Origin: Povalibacter uvarum
GTDB lineage: Bacteria; Pseudomonadota; Gammaproteobacteria; Steroidobacterales; Steroidobacteraceae
Length of the DNA stretch: 64,000 bases
Assembly: GCF_014202975.1 (NCBI RefSeq)
Contig: NZ_JACHHZ010000001.1
Location: forward strand, 558,001-622,000
Direction of reading: 5' to 3'
Part shown: positions 1 through 9,228 of the stretch, in pieces
Numbering within the stretch: the stretch's first letter is position 1
How the letters are laid out: every line of letters starts with the position of its first letter
Notes under the pieces: generated by a model
The model's input: only the letters and a program-made list of their open reading frames with translations
What the model was told of the DNA's origin: nothing
The model's database searches: none
Program-made: the position numbers and the translations under genes

Positions 1-332
1 CGCAGAACAGCACGTTCTTCTTCGTCGAGATCAAGACGTATGACGAGAAGGCGGCAAAGAAGAATCTGACCGCGGAAAGCGCGCCCGTGCTTCGTTCGGT
101 TCACGCGAAGCTCTCTGCGCTGAGTGCGTGGACGGCCGCTGCGATTCACGATGCCGTGAACGAGGTCGCGACAACGTCCAGCATCGGACTCGGCAAAGTG
201 GCGCAGCCCATCCGCGTCGCTGTCTCGGGCACGTCCGTTTCGCCGCCCATCGATGTCACGCTCGAGGTGCTGGGTCGTGAGACGACGCTCAGCCGCATCG
301 ATCGTGCAATCGCAGTTGCGGGTGCAGCCTGA
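1..332 (+). CDS. gltX: Glutamyl-tRNA synthetase, C-terminal fragment (cut by window start)
   Basis: This is the last ~109 residues of a reading frame that enters from the left edge (codons in frame with position 3) and stops at 330-332. It charges tRNA-Glu in the cytoplasm. The visible part is the anticodon-binding domain of class I GluRS, with the typical ending: a KVAQPIRVAVSGTSVSPPID stretch followed by a LEVLGRETTLSRIDRA-type helix. The catalytic Rossmann fold with HIGH and KMSKS lies outside the window. It is followed by tRNA-Ala and tRNA-Glu, its own substrate, an arrangement familiar from gammaproteobacteria. No start can be assigned. Confidence 0.93.
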   Translation, partial: QNSTFFFVEIKTYDEKAAKKNLTAESAPVLRSVHAKLSALSAWTAAAIHDAVNEVATTSSIGLGKVAQPIRVAVSGTSVSPPIDVTLEVLGRETTLSRIDRAIAVAGAA

Positions 333-377
333 GAAATCAGTCAGGGAAGAGCGGGTGAGAATCGGCCCGATCTTTCC

Positions 378-406
378 TTGACAGTGCAGGGACCCTCCAA
401 TACATT
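378..406 (+). promoter_or_regulatory. Sigma70 promoter of the tRNA-Ala/tRNA-Glu pair
   Basis: A consensus -35 TTGACA (378-383) is separated by exactly 17 bases from a -10 TACATT (401-406). A GC-rich discriminator (GCGCGCC) follows, and the tRNA-Ala gene begins at 422. A GC-rich discriminator is the known signature of stringently controlled stable-RNA promoters; that this one is so controlled is an inference. Confidence 0.8.
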
Positions 407-421
407 GCGCGCCTCTCGCGT

Positions 422-497
<76 letters not shown>

Positions 498-520
498 AGC
501 CCTTCGTTGTTTCGATTTGC

Positions 521-596
521 GTCCCCATCGTCTAGAGGCCTAGGACATCGCCCTTTCACGGCGGTAACAAGGGTTCGAATCCCTTTGGGGACGCCA
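521..596 (+). tRNA. tRNA-Glu (anticodon TTC)
   Basis: This is a 76-nt cloverleaf with encoded CCA at 594-596. The acceptor stem GTCCCCA pairs with TGGGGAC, with discriminator G. The anticodon loop CTTTCAC gives anticodon TTC, and the T loop is GGTTCGAATCC. It lies 23 bases after tRNA-Ala and is probably cotranscribed with it from the promoter at 378-406. Confidence 0.97.
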
Positions 597-671
597 CTTC
601 ATCACGGTGGCCAATTCGTTGATCAGTCGCGCGAACCTGTTGCCGTTCAGCGACTCTGTCGGCCGTCCATG

Positions 672-782
672 CAAATCAGTAAGTTATCGGGTTGGCGGGT
701 GCTTGGCGCCGATTGGCTGTGCGCAATCGGCGACATGGAACGTTCGGCCAATGCAGCGCGTTATCGGCAACCCGTTGATTTG
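672..782. repeat. Nested inverted-repeat region between tRNA-Glu and the lipoprotein gene
   Basis: Outer arms: CAAATCA (672-678) pairs with TGATTTG (776-782), and CGGGTTG (688-694) pairs with CAACCCG (768-774). An inner 9-bp hairpin CGCCGATTG (707-715) / CAATCGGCG (724-732) sits inside. The 8-mer GTTATCGG also occurs directly repeated (683-690, 760-767). No reading frame here looks coding. It could be a structured RNA, a leader or a degenerate mobile remnant; its role is unknown. Confidence 0.45.
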
Positions 783-882
783 AAAGACTTACAGGGTTTT
801 TGATCTTCCTGGCATAGCTTTTGTAACGAACGCTCGACGCTTCCGTGAAAGTGCGGAGGCAGCGCAGCAAACGCGGAGCGAT

Positions 883-1554
883 ATGCAGGCATTCAACAGG
901 CAGAGATGGGCATCGGCACTCCTCACGGCGCTGCTGCTGGCAGGTTGCGGCGGTGGCGGCGGTGATTCGCCCAGCTCGTCGCCCCAGACCGATCCTGACC
1001 CTCCTGCAGCGACGAACTCGCCTCCGACGATTCAGGGGCAGCCCAGCACATCGGTGCTGGCGGGCCAGAGCTACAGTTTTCAGCCCACGGCGAACGATCC
1101 AAATGGTGATGCGCTGACCTTCAGCGCCACGAACTTGCCTTCCTGGTTGTCCGTCAATGCCAGCACGGGTCGGCTGAGCGGCACGCCCGCGGCGGGCGAT
1201 GTCGGAACGTATTCAGGCATCACGCTCACGGTATCGGATGGAAAGGCGAGTGCGTCTCTCACTGCTTTCAACCTGACGGTATCCGCGGTGGGCTCGGGCA
1301 GCGCCACGGTGTCCTGGGTGGCACCGACGCAGAATACGGATGGAAGCTCGCTGACGAACCTTGCGGGCTACACGATTCTGTACGGCCGAAGTGCGGGCGA
1401 TCTAACGCTGTCCGTGAACATCAGCAATCCCTCGCTCAGCACCTACGTCGTCGAGAATCTCACGTCGGGTGCCTGGTTCTTCGCGGTGGTTGCAGTCAAC
1501 TCAAATGGTGCTTCGAGCGTGCCGTCGAACGTCGCCACCAAGACCATCAGCTGA
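883..1554 (+). CDS. Secreted lipoprotein with Ig-like and fibronectin type III domains
   Basis: This 223-aa protein begins with a lipoprotein signal peptide whose lipobox LLLAGC places the lipidated cysteine at residue 22. A Gly/Ser/Pro-rich linker follows. Residues ~47-135 form a cadherin-like putative Ig module (SPPTIQGQPSTSVLAG start, LSGTPAAGDVGTYSGITLTVSDG core). Residues ~137-223 look like a fibronectin III module (ATVSWVAPT and GYTILYG). Such modules bind surface polysaccharide or protein, so a cell-envelope adhesin-like role is likely, but no specific ligand can be read. The gene stands alone, facing the bfr gene end to end. A sigma54-like element, TGGCAT-N5-TTGTA, lies at 810-825 but has GT in place of the critical -12 GC. 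Confidence 0.8.
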   Translation: MQAFNRQRWASALLTALLLAGCGGGGGDSPSSSPQTDPDPPAATNSPPTIQGQPSTSVLAGQSYSFQPTANDPNGDALTFSATNLPSWLSVNASTGRLSGTPAAGDVGTYSGITLTVSDGKASASLTAFNLTVSAVGSGSATVSWVAPTQNTDGSSLTNLAGYTILYGRSAGDLTLSVNISNPSLSTYVVENLTSGAWFFAVVAVNSNGASSVPSNVATKTIS

Positions 1555-1616
1555 TCGCGAATCCATTCGCGCGTGGGGCTCCGGGAAGGAGCCCCCGCAA
1601 TTCATCGCGAGCTCTC

Positions 1617-2090
1617 TCAGCTCGCTTCCACTTGCAGCTGGCAGTAGTTCTCGAGGCCGATCCGCTTGATCAGGCCGAGCTGCGTCTCCAGCCAGTCGAT
1701 GTGTTCTTCTTCCGATTCCAGGATTCGCTCGAAGATCTCGCGCGATACGTAGTCGCCTGACTTTTCGCAGTCGACGATCGCGGCGCGCAGGTCGGGATGA
1801 GCCTGCATTTCCAGCTTCAGATCGCACTCCAGCGCTTCCTGCACGTTCTCTCCGATGAACAGCTTTCCGAGATCCTGGAGATTGGGCAGGCCATCCAGAA
1901 AAAGGATGCGCTCGATGAGCTTGTCGGCGTGCTTCATCTCATCGATGGATTCGTCGCGGGAGTGCTTGCCCAGCTTCTTGAGCCCCCAGTTGTCGAACAT
2001 GCGGGCGTGAAGGAAATACTGGTTGATCGCGGTCAGCTCGTTCTTCAGGACGAGATTCAAGTGCTTGATGATCGTGGCATTGCCTTGCAT
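1617..2090 (-). CDS. bfr: Bacterioferritin
   Basis: This 157-aa ferritin-like four-helix protein stores iron as a 24-mer. The dinuclear ferroxidase ligands are all present at canonical positions: E18, E51, H54, E94, E127 and H130. M52 is the bis-Met haem ligand that separates Bfr from plain ferritin. Length is typical of the family. The start is supported by a GGAG seven bases upstream of the ATG on the minus strand. It lies downstream of bfd on the same strand, the ferredoxin that reduces stored iron, across a 160-base gap. Confidence 0.96.
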   Translation of the reverse strand: MQGNATIIKHLNLVLKNELTAINQYFLHARMFDNWGLKKLGKHSRDESIDEMKHADKLIERILFLDGLPNLQDLGKLFIGENVQEALECDLKLEMQAHPDLRAAIVDCEKSGDYVSREIFERILESEEEHIDWLETQLGLIKRIGLENYCQLQVEAS

Positions 2091-2252
2091 GGAAAGACTC
2101 CGAAGACGGGCCGGACGGCCGGGCGGAATCTTGAAGGACGCTCAGGGTGGAGGCAACGTCGAAAGAGGAGAAAACCCGAAGGTTTTTCTATAGATACGAA
2201 TACTGTGGCGAATGGTAATCAGTCAGCCGCTTACGCGTCGGCCCCGCGAAAC

Positions 2253-2441
2253 TCAGGCCGCGACGGGCCGGGACGCTGATTCGATGTGGCCTTCGATGAC
2301 TTCCTGCGCGGTGTCTTCGCAGCGGCCGCAGCAGTTGGCGACAGGGAGGTAGCACTGGACTTCCGTCAGCGTGCCCGCGCCACGATCCACGACTTCGCGA
2401 ATCTGGCGATCACTGATTCCGTTGCAGAGACAGACGTACAT
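2253..2441 (-). CDS. bfd: Bacterioferritin-associated ferredoxin
   Basis: This 62-aa [2Fe-2S] protein delivers electrons to Bfr to release stored iron. It shows the family pattern C4-x-C6 (MYVCLCNG) and C38-x-x-C41 (NCCGRC) that binds the cluster. A longer in-frame extension exists upstream to 2579, but it crosses the Fur box and -35 element and has no family resemblance, so I start at the MYVCLCN methionine. A Fur-type operator lies 44-58 bases upstream, matching the known iron repression of bfd. No clear Shine-Dalgarno is visible before the chosen start. Confidence 0.92.
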   Translation of the reverse strand: MYVCLCNGISDRQIREVVDRGAGTLTEVQCYLPVANCCGRCEDTAQEVIEGHIESASRPVAA

Positions 2442-2482
2442 GGAGGAGGTCAGTCCGGCTAAGATGTGCCCATCTAAATACA

Positions 2483-2501
2483 AATGCGAATGATTGTCAA
2501 T
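2483..2501 (-). promoter_or_regulatory. Fur box overlapping the bfd -35 element
   Basis: The core 2485-2499 reads TGCGAATGATTGTCA, matching 12 of 15 positions of the Fur consensus TGATAATGATTATCA. On the minus strand the same bases contain TTGACA (plus 2495-2500), a perfect -35 hexamer for bfd, with TTAGAT as a weak -10 seventeen bases further on. Fur binding here would block polymerase when iron is plentiful. The sequence match is direct; the regulation is inferred. Confidence 0.72.
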
Positions 2502-2735
2502 TAACAGAACGCCGATCTGGGAACGGAATCCCTCAGGGCTGCTTCGGGATTTGACAGTAGTGCCTGTGAAGCCTTTCACGCGCCTGTGAGGGTGATGTGA
2601 TTAGACTTCGGTCCGCTTGCTGAACCGATCTCCCTCGGGCTCCATACCGACCCCGGTCGCCTTGGGCTGACGCCCGACGCTACGGTTCCACGTTGATCGA
2701 TCACGCTTTTTTCGGTTAGAAGGCATCAGAACCCA

Positions 2736-4136
2736 GTGGCGATTCGAATATTTCAGCACTATTGGCAGCTTCCACTGGCGCTTCTGGCCCTCGTCGAGGC
2801 GGCGATTTTTTTCCTGGCTCCCTATTCGGCGGTGATTCTTGGCCTGGATCCCGAGTTGCCGAAATCTGCGGCCCTGAATCACACCATCTTCCCTCGCGCG
2901 CTGTTGTTCTCCGGCGTGCTGTTCCTGTCGATGACGGCCATGGGGCTTTACAACGCGCGGCAGCGTTCGCGTCTGTCGGGTCTCCTGGCGCGTGTCGGCG
3001 CCAGCGTGCTGGGCGGCGTGCTGGTGATCGCGGTCATCTTCTATCTGTTTCCGGCACTGCAGATCGGCCGCGCGGCCCTCATGTTCGCGGCGTTCGTGGC
3101 GGTCGTGGGTTCGGCCATTTCCCGGGTCATCTTTGACAAAGTGGCCGATGAGGATGTGTTCAAGAGACGCGTATTGATCTACGGCGCGGGCAAGCGCGCG
3201 CTCAGCATCGCGCGTCTGCGCCGCCGATCGGACCGACGCGGGTTCGTGCCTGTGGGCTACGTTCCAGCGGACGGCGACGACTTCGACGGCGTGCCCGAGG
3301 ACGAAAAGATCCGCTCGGGAGAGTCGCTGCTGGAGGTGTGTCATCGCCTTCGCGTCGATGAAATCGTCGTCGCGATGGACGATCGTCGCCGGCAGTTTCC
3401 GATGGATCAGCTTCTCGAGTGCCGCCTCGACGGTCTCGAGATCATCGAACTGATCACCTTCCTCGAGCGCGAAACAGGCAAGGTCCGGCTCGATGTTCTC
3501 AATCCGAGCTGGATGATTTTCTCCGAAGGATTCCGCCAGGGCCGGATCCACGGCACGTTCGAGAGGGCATTCGACGTTCTGGCCAGCCTGCTGCTGCTCG
3601 TCGTCGCGTTGCCATTCATGCTCCTCACGACGATTGCGATCAAGCTCACCGAAGGTCCGCGAGCCAGCGTCTTCTACAGGCAGGTGCGCGTGGGCCAGTA
3701 CGGTCATCCCTTCAAGTTGCTCAAGTTCCGCAGCATGCGCGAAGACGCCGAACGCGACGGCGCTGTCTGGGCGCAGAAGAACGACAATCGCGTCACTCTC
3801 GTCGGGTCGTTCATCCGGCTGACCCGCATCGACGAGCTGCCGCAGATCCTCAATGTGCTGCGGGGCGAGATGAGCTTCGTCGGACCGCGCCCCGAGCGGC
3901 CCGAGTTCGTCGAACAGCTCAACGAGCGCATTCCGTACTACCGCGAGCGCCACACGATCAAACCAGGGATTACCGGTTGGGCGCAGTTGTGTTACCCATA
4001 CGGCTCGTCGGAACAGGATGCGGCGGAGAAGCTGCAGTACGATCTGTTCTACGTGAAGAATCATTCGCTGCTGTTTTATCTGGCGATCATCCTGCAGACA
4101 GTGGAAGTCATCGTTTGGGGCAAGGGCGCCCGGTAG
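2736..4136 (+). CDS. Polyprenyl-phosphate sugar-1-phosphate transferase, XrtA-system type
   Basis: This 466-aa inner-membrane enzyme starts exopolysaccharide synthesis by moving a sugar-1-phosphate from a nucleotide sugar to undecaprenyl phosphate. Residues 1-130 hold four to five membrane segments. Residues ~143-155 (VLIYGAGKRA) open a CoA-binding-like Rossmann domain. Residues ~275-460 are the bacterial sugar transferase domain, with the KFRSMRED and VGPRPERPEF motifs and a GITGWAQ segment. The start is GTG with AGAAGG upstream. The MAIRIFQHYWQLPLALLALVEA opening is typical of the exosortase-linked subgroup (TIGR03013 type, from memory). It begins the XrtA operon, 57 bases before prsK. Confidence 0.92.
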   Translation: MAIRIFQHYWQLPLALLALVEAAIFFLAPYSAVILGLDPELPKSAALNHTIFPRALLFSGVLFLSMTAMGLYNARQRSRLSGLLARVGASVLGGVLVIAVIFYLFPALQIGRAALMFAAFVAVVGSAISRVIFDKVADEDVFKRRVLIYGAGKRALSIARLRRRSDRRGFVPVGYVPADGDDFDGVPEDEKIRSGESLLEVCHRLRVDEIVVAMDDRRRQFPMDQLLECRLDGLEIIELITFLERETGKVRLDVLNPSWMIFSEGFRQGRIHGTFERAFDVLASLLLLVVALPFMLLTTIAIKLTEGPRASVFYRQVRVGQYGHPFKLLKFRSMREDAERDGAVWAQKNDNRVTLVGSFIRLTRIDELPQILNVLRGEMSFVGPRPERPEFVEQLNERIPYYRERHTIKPGITGWAQLCYPYGSSEQDAAEKLQYDLFYVKNHSLLFYLAIILQTVEVIVWGKGAR

Positions 4137-4192
4137 ATCGCCCGCGCGAAAGGGGCCAGCGCGGCCCGCACCACAAGGGCTGAACGACTTCG

Positions 4193-6334
4193 ATGGGTAA
4201 TGCGGGAGTAGCGGGCTACGGCATCGCGGGAACAGCGTTTCTGTTCCTGACGGCGTTGCTCGTCGTCAGCTGGCGCGGCCGCAAGGTCGGTGCCCGACTG
4301 ATCGGCGCCAGCGCGGTGACGTTCCTGTGGGCGCTGACGCTCGCGTTCGAAAGTGCGCGCGGCTCGATGCCCATGATCTTCGTCTACGTTGCGGAGATCG
4401 CGAAGGGCGCAGCGTGGCTCCTCGTCCTCACTGAACTTGCCCGCGCGACCGCACCCCGCATCCTGATTACCGGCGCGCACATTCTGTGGATCGGACTGCT
4501 CGTGTTCGGATTCGCAGCGCCGCTGCTGCCGAAACTCAACATCCCGATTGAAAGTCCTTCGATGCTGCTCTCGCGCGCGGGGCTCGCTCTGGCGCTGTGC
4601 GGACTCATTCTTCTCGAACAGATCTATCGCAATTCCAGTCACGCCGGTCGTGCGTCGCTGCGCTACCTCGTCATCGGTGTCGGCGGAATACTGGCTTACG
4701 ACCTCTTTCTCTATTCGCAAGCGGAGCTCATGCATGGGATCTCCGTCACCGCGTGGGAAGCCCGCGGCATCGTCGTCACGTTCGCGGTGCCGTTGATTGC
4801 ACTCGCAGTGCGGCGTAATCCCCAGTGGTCGCTCGATATCTTCGTATCGCGTCAGGTGGTTTTCTACACGACCACTTTCGTCGCGGTCGGGATCTATCTG
4901 GTCGTCATGGCGCTTGCGGGGTACATCATCCAGGACCTGGGAGGAACGTGGGGCGCGGTCGGGCAGATCCTGTTCTTCGCAGGTGCAGCGGTGGTGCTTG
5001 CGTTCCTGCTTGCGTCGAACACGCTGCGACGTCAGGCCGTCGTCTTCATCAACAAGCATTTCTACAGCAACAAGTACGACTACCGGATCGAGTGGCTGCG
5101 CTTCATCCGCACCCTGTCGACGACGACCGAGGACAGCGTCAGGCGAACGGCCATTCGTGCTGTCGCCCAGATCTTCGATAGTCCGGGCGGCGTACTCTTT
5201 CTTGCCGATGAACAGGCCGGACAGTTCGTGCCGGTGAGTGCCTGGCCGCTGCGGCTCGAGAGCATCAACGGTGTCGGACCGATCAACGCCGACAGCGAGC
5301 TGATCCGTTTCGTCCGCAAGCGGCAATGGATCATCGACGTTCACGAATACCGGCGCGCACCGGACATCTACGAGAACATCGAGCTGCCCGTCTGGCTCGG
5401 CGAAAACCCATCGCTGCGCATCATTTCTCCGCTGCTCGAGGTGGACCGGCTCTTCGGCCTGTTCGTGTTGTACGATCCGCCGCCGCCCTTCGAGCTGACC
5501 TACGAAGACCGGGACCTGTTGAAGACCGTGGGACGTCACGTTGCGACGCAGCTTGCGCAGCAGGATGCGGACAGGCGTCTCGCCGAGAGCCGGCAGTTCG
5601 AGGCCTACAACCGGTTGACCGCGTTCATGATGCACGACCTGAAGAATTCGGTGGCGCAGCTGCAGCTCATCGTCGCGAACGCGGGCCGGCACAAGCACAA
5701 TCCAGAGTTCGTCGACGACGCCATCGAGACGGTCGACAACACGGTGGAGCGCATGACGCGACTGATCGAGCAGTTGCGTCACTCCACCGCCGGAGCGCAG
5801 TTGCAGTCGGTGCGATTCGACGACCTGGTGCGCAACACTGTCGATCGATGCAGTCTGAGAACGCCTGTGCCGGAGCTCGTCGTGAATGCCGACGGCATCC
5901 GGGTCCGGGCCGATCCTCAGCGGCTCTCCGCGGTCGTCGAGCACGTCATCAGGAACGCCCAGGACGCGACACCCACGGGAGGCGTATCCGTGCGACTGGA
6001 TGAGAATGGCGGTCGCGCGATTCTCATTGTGAAGGATAATGGCAAGGGGATGGACGCGGAGTTCATCCGCGAGCGGCTGTTCCGCCCTTTCGACAGCACC
6101 AAGGGATCGAAGGGGATGGGCATCGGTGCGTACCAGACCCGCGAGTACGTCCAGATGCTCGGGGGGCGGGTGGAAGTGCAGAGCAGTCCCGGTCAGGGGA
6201 CCTCGTTTTCGATTAGTCTGCCGCTCGAGCAGGTGGCCGGCGCGGCGGATGCGGACCGGAACGTCGCCGATCCATCGGGCAAGCGACAACAAGCAGTACC
6301 CAATATCAGCAGTCATCGGAGCAGTGAGACGTGA
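4193..6334 (+). CDS. prsK: XrtA/PEP-CTERM system sensor histidine kinase PrsK
   Basis: This 713-aa membrane sensor kinase pairs with PrsR, encoded next. The first ~290 residues are hydrophobic with about eight to ten membrane segments (7TM-type sensor). Residues ~310-460 look like a GAF domain. The dimerisation helix carries the phosphoacceptor H481 in FMMHDLKNSVAQL. The ATPase domain shows an N box (VEHVIRNAQDA), G1 (VKDNGKGMD) and G2 (GSKGMGIGAYQTREYV). The combination of an N-terminal membrane region, GAF and kinase core is the PrsK layout. Its stop overlaps the prsR start (GTGA), so the two are translationally coupled. The signal it senses is unknown. Confidence 0.94.
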   Translation: MGNAGVAGYGIAGTAFLFLTALLVVSWRGRKVGARLIGASAVTFLWALTLAFESARGSMPMIFVYVAEIAKGAAWLLVLTELARATAPRILITGAHILWIGLLVFGFAAPLLPKLNIPIESPSMLLSRAGLALALCGLILLEQIYRNSSHAGRASLRYLVIGVGGILAYDLFLYSQAELMHGISVTAWEARGIVVTFAVPLIALAVRRNPQWSLDIFVSRQVVFYTTTFVAVGIYLVVMALAGYIIQDLGGTWGAVGQILFFAGAAVVLAFLLASNTLRRQAVVFINKHFYSNKYDYRIEWLRFIRTLSTTTEDSVRRTAIRAVAQIFDSPGGVLFLADEQAGQFVPVSAWPLRLESINGVGPINADSELIRFVRKRQWIIDVHEYRRAPDIYENIELPVWLGENPSLRIISPLLEVDRLFGLFVLYDPPPPFELTYEDRDLLKTVGRHVATQLAQQDADRRLAESRQFEAYNRLTAFMMHDLKNSVAQLQLIVANAGRHKHNPEFVDDAIETVDNTVERMTRLIEQLRHSTAGAQLQSVRFDDLVRNTVDRCSLRTPVPELVVNADGIRVRADPQRLSAVVEHVIRNAQDATPTGGVSVRLDENGGRAILIVKDNGKGMDAEFIRERLFRPFDSTKGSKGMGIGAYQTREYVQMLGGRVEVQSSPGQGTSFSISLPLEQVAGAADADRNVADPSGKRQQAVPNISSHRSSET

Positions 6335-7692
6335 ATGATGCCAAGCCGAAATTGCTGATCGTCGAGGACGACGCGGGCCTGCAGCGCCAGCTCAAGTGGT
6401 GCTTCGACGACCATGAAGTGTTCATGGCCGCCACGCGTGCCGAAGCGATGGTCATGCTGCGGCGTTTCGAACCGCCGGTCGTACTGCAGGATCTCGGCCT
6501 CCCGCCCGACGCCGAAGGCGTCAGCGAAGGAATGGCGACGCTGAAGGAAACGCTGAGCATCGCACCGCAGACGAAAGTGATCGTCGTCACCGGCAATCAC
6601 GATCGCGACAACGCAGTGCGCGCCGTATCGCTCGGCGCTTACGATTTCTACCAGAAGCCTGTCGACACCGACGTGTTGCGGCTGATCGTGAGCCGCGCAT
6701 TCAACATGCACGCGCTCGAAGAACAGAATCGGCAGCTGCGCGAAGCGCAGTACAACTCGCCGTTCGAAGGGCTCATTGCCACGGACGAAGCGATGCTCAA
6801 AGTCTGCCGCATGATCGAGAAGGTCGCGCCGACCGACGTGTCAGTGCTCATTCTCGGCGAGAGCGGCACCGGCAAGGAGCTGCTCGCTCGCGCCGTGCAT
6901 ACGCAGAGCAATCGCAGGGAAGGCCGGTTCGTCGCCATCAACTGCGCTGCGATTCCGGAGCAGCTGCTCGAGAGCGAACTGTTCGGGCACGAGAAGGGTG
7001 CCTTCACCGGCGCAGTGAAGCAGACCATCGGCAAGGTCGAACTCGCCGACGGCGGCACGTTGTTCCTCGATGAGATCGGCGACATGCCGCTGGCGCTGCA
7101 GGCGAAGCTGCTGCGCTTCCTGCAGAATCGCGTCATCGAACGCGTGGGCGGACGACAGGAAATTCCGGTCAACGTCCGCGTCGTCTGCGCGACCAACAAG
7201 GATCTGCAGGCGCAGATCAATCTGCAGCAGTTCCGTCAGGATCTCTATTTCCGGGTCGGTGAGGTGACGGTGAACGTGCCGCCCTTGCGCGATCGGCCGG
7301 GCGGCACGACGGTGCTCGCGCATGCGTTGCTGCGCAAATTCGGGGGCGCTCACGGGCGGCCCAAGCGAGGTTTCACGGACGAGGCAGTGGCGGCGCTCGA
7401 GGCCTACGAGTGGCCCGGCAACGTGCGCGAACTCGAGAACAAGGTGAAGACCGCGATGATCATGGCCGAAGGGTCGCTGATCACGGCGGAGGATCTCGGG
7501 CTGCGTGAATCGGTCGATGGGACGCTGCTGTTCAATCTCAAGGAAGTGCGGACGCGTGCAGAGCGGCAGGCCATTCGCCAGGCGCTGTCGATCACCGACG
7601 GCAATATCTCGAAGACGGCCGAGCTGATCGGCGTCAGTCGTCCCACGCTTTACGACCTGATGGAAAAATACGGCATCCGGGCTCCGCAGTAA
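6331..7692 (+). CDS. prsR: Sigma54-dependent response regulator PrsR
   Basis: This 453-aa NtrC-class activator has three parts. The receiver domain has acidic pocket E12/D13/D14 and phosphoacceptor D54 (QDLGLPP). The AAA+ domain (~145-380) has Walker [11 protein letters not shown], the sigma54-contact loop GAFTGA, and the ARG-finger region. A Fis-type helix-turn-helix ends the protein ([26 protein letters not shown]). Known PrsR proteins activate PEP-CTERM and exopolysaccharide genes with RpoN. The GTG start overlaps the prsK stop; its own stop overlaps the xrtA start by one base. Three putative sigma54 promoters in this window (12117, 28189, 57067) are natural targets. Confidence 0.95.
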   Translation: MNDAKPKLLIVEDDAGLQRQLKWCFDDHEVFMAATRAEAMVMLRRFEPPVVLQDLGLPPDAEGVSEGMATLKETLSIAPQTKVIVVTGNHDRDNAVRAVSLGAYDFYQKPVDTDVLRLIVSRAFNMHALEEQNRQLREAQYNSPFEGLIATDEAMLKVCRMIEKVAPTDVSVLILGESGTGKELLARAVHTQSNRREGRFVAINCAAIPEQLLESELFGHEKGAFTGAVKQTIGKVELADGGTLFLDEIGDMPLALQAKLLRFLQNRVIERVGGRQEIPVNVRVVCATNKDLQAQINLQQFRQDLYFRVGEVTVNVPPLRDRPGGTTVLAHALLRKFGGAHGRPKRGFTDEAVAALEAYEWPGNVRELENKVKTAMIMAEGSLITAEDLGLRESVDGTLLFNLKEVRTRAERQAIRQALSITDGNISKTAELIGVSRPTLYDLMEKYGIRAPQ

Positions 7693-9221
7693 TGGCGGAA
7701 TCCGGGCTCAATCCGCAAACCCAGGGGATTCCAAGTGCGCCGGCGACCAGCCGCTGGCGTTCCCGCCGCGTCATGGTGCTGTTGCTGATCGCGGCCCTGG
7801 CGATTGTGTTCTGGCCGACGATTGAAACGCTGCGGATCGCCTGGACCGATACCGACAGCCTTACCTATACACACGGTTATCTCGTCGCCGCCATCAGCCT
7901 GTGGCTGCTGATGCGGTCCGCAAAGACGCTCGACGCGACAGCGACATCCGATTGGCGATTCGCTGCCGTACTCGTTGTGCTCAGTTTGTGCTGGTTGTTG
8001 TGCCTCAGGGCGGGCATCGAGCTTCTGCATCAGATCCTTCTGCCGCCGATGGCGCTGGTCGCGGCGTGCGCGGCGTTCGGCGTGCGCAATGGCTGCAAGC
8101 TCGGCTTCGGGTTCGCGTATCTCTACTTCGCCATTCCCATCTGGAGCGCGGGCAACGGGATCCTGCAGGCGATCACGGTAAAGGCGGTTCAACTGCTGCT
8201 GCAGATCACCGCGGTGCCGGCGTACGTGACGGGAAACTTCGTCTACATCCCGGCAGGCGCGTTCGAGATTGCCGGCGGCTGCAGCGGTCTGCATTTCTTC
8301 ATCGTGGCGATCGCCATCGCCGCGCTCTTCGGAGAGATCCACTACGATTCGCTGCGAGTCAGAATCAAGCAGCTCGCTCTCGCGGCGGTGCTCGCGATGA
8401 TCAGCAACTGGGTGCGCGTGTACGTCATTATCGTCGCCGGACATCTGACGGACATGCAGCACTACCTGATCACCGTCGATCATTACTACTTCGGCTGGTT
8501 CCTCTTCGTCTTCACGATGGCCGCTTTCTTCTGGCTCGCGGGTCGGATGCCGGCATCAGCAGAAGGCGCCGTTCCCGTTGCCGGCGACGGGGGCACTCCG
8601 TCGGTGTGGATTCGCGGCGCGATCATCGCTCTCGTCGCGGCGGGTGTCGGACCGGCACTCAATGCGCTATCGCCCATTCGCGACGCCGTCGCCTCACCCG
8701 TGCTGTTGCCTGCCTCGAGCGATCGCTGGACCGGGCCTGAGGCAGCCGGCGGTGCATGGCGGCCGCTCTTTCCTCATGCCGACAGATCGCAAGCCGGTGA
8801 CTATCGCCGCGAGGGTCGTGTTGCCACCGCGTTCGTCGCGCAATATCTGCAACAGCGCCAGGGCAAGGAGCTGATCGGCTACGACAACGCGGTGTCCGGC
8901 GAGCAGGGCGGTGCCGTGCATTCGCGCCAGCAGGTCCGGACACAACAAGGAGACGTCGTTCTGCTCGAAGCAGGGAACGATAGGGAGCGCTTCGTCGTTG
9001 CGTACCGCTACCTGATCGGCGACCGGCGCGAGACCGGTGATTTGAGCGCACAGTTTGCGTACGCTGCGGCCTCGTTGCGCCGCCCGGTACTTTCGCAGAT
9101 CGTCGCCGTGCGAACGCAATGTACATCCGACTGCGCAGCGGCGACCGAGGATGCGACGGATTTGCTCGACGAACTCGACAAGGCGATCGTCAGGGCGATC
9201 GCGGCATCACCCGGCCAGTGA
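7692..9221 (+). CDS. xrtA: Exosortase A with fused EpsI domain
   Basis: This 509-aa integral membrane cysteine transpeptidase recognises and cuts PEP-CTERM tails. Residues ~20-290 hold about eight membrane helices. The catalytic triad is visible: C197 in AGGCSGLHFF, R242 in SNWVRVY, and H264 in TVDHYYFGW. Residues ~300-509 form the periplasmic EpsI-type domain that is often fused to XrtA or encoded beside it. ATG overlaps the prsR TAA by one base. At least one candidate substrate is encoded in the window at 28237-28890. Confidence 0.95.
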   Translation: MAESGLNPQTQGIPSAPATSRWRSRRVMVLLLIAALAIVFWPTIETLRIAWTDTDSLTYTHGYLVAAISLWLLMRSAKTLDATATSDWRFAAVLVVLSLCWLLCLRAGIELLHQILLPPMALVAACAAFGVRNGCKLGFGFAYLYFAIPIWSAGNGILQAITVKAVQLLLQITAVPAYVTGNFVYIPAGAFEIAGGCSGLHFFIVAIAIAALFGEIHYDSLRVRIKQLALAAVLAMISNWVRVYVIIVAGHLTDMQHYLITVDHYYFGWFLFVFTMAAFFWLAGRMPASAEGAVPVAGDGGTPSVWIRGAIIALVAAGVGPALNALSPIRDAVASPVLLPASSDRWTGPEAAGGAWRPLFPHADRSQAGDYRREGRVATAFVAQYLQQRQGKELIGYDNAVSGEQGGAVHSRQQVRTQQGDVVLLEAGNDRERFVVAYRYLIGDRRETGDLSAQFAYAAASLRRPVLSQIVAVRTQCTSDCAAATEDATDLLDELDKAIVRAIAASPGQ

Positions 9222-9228
9222 GGGCACG

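Noticed and set aside
810-825. Sigma54-like TGGCAT-N5-TTGTA before the lipoprotein gene
   Set aside because: The nearly invariant -12 GC is GT, so I did not call it as a promoter.
2601-4064. Long minus-strand reading frame (487 codons)
   Set aside because: It is antisense to the sugar transferase gene, rich in Arg/His/Asp/Glu as shadows of GC-rich genes are, and has no recognisable domain.
4076-6316. Long minus-strand reading frame (746 codons)
   Set aside because: It mirrors prsK in the antisense frame. The composition is shadow-like and there is no ribosome site.
9055-9228. N-terminal extension of prsT
   Set aside because: It overlaps xrtA in another frame; the signal peptide with lipobox starts at 9229.
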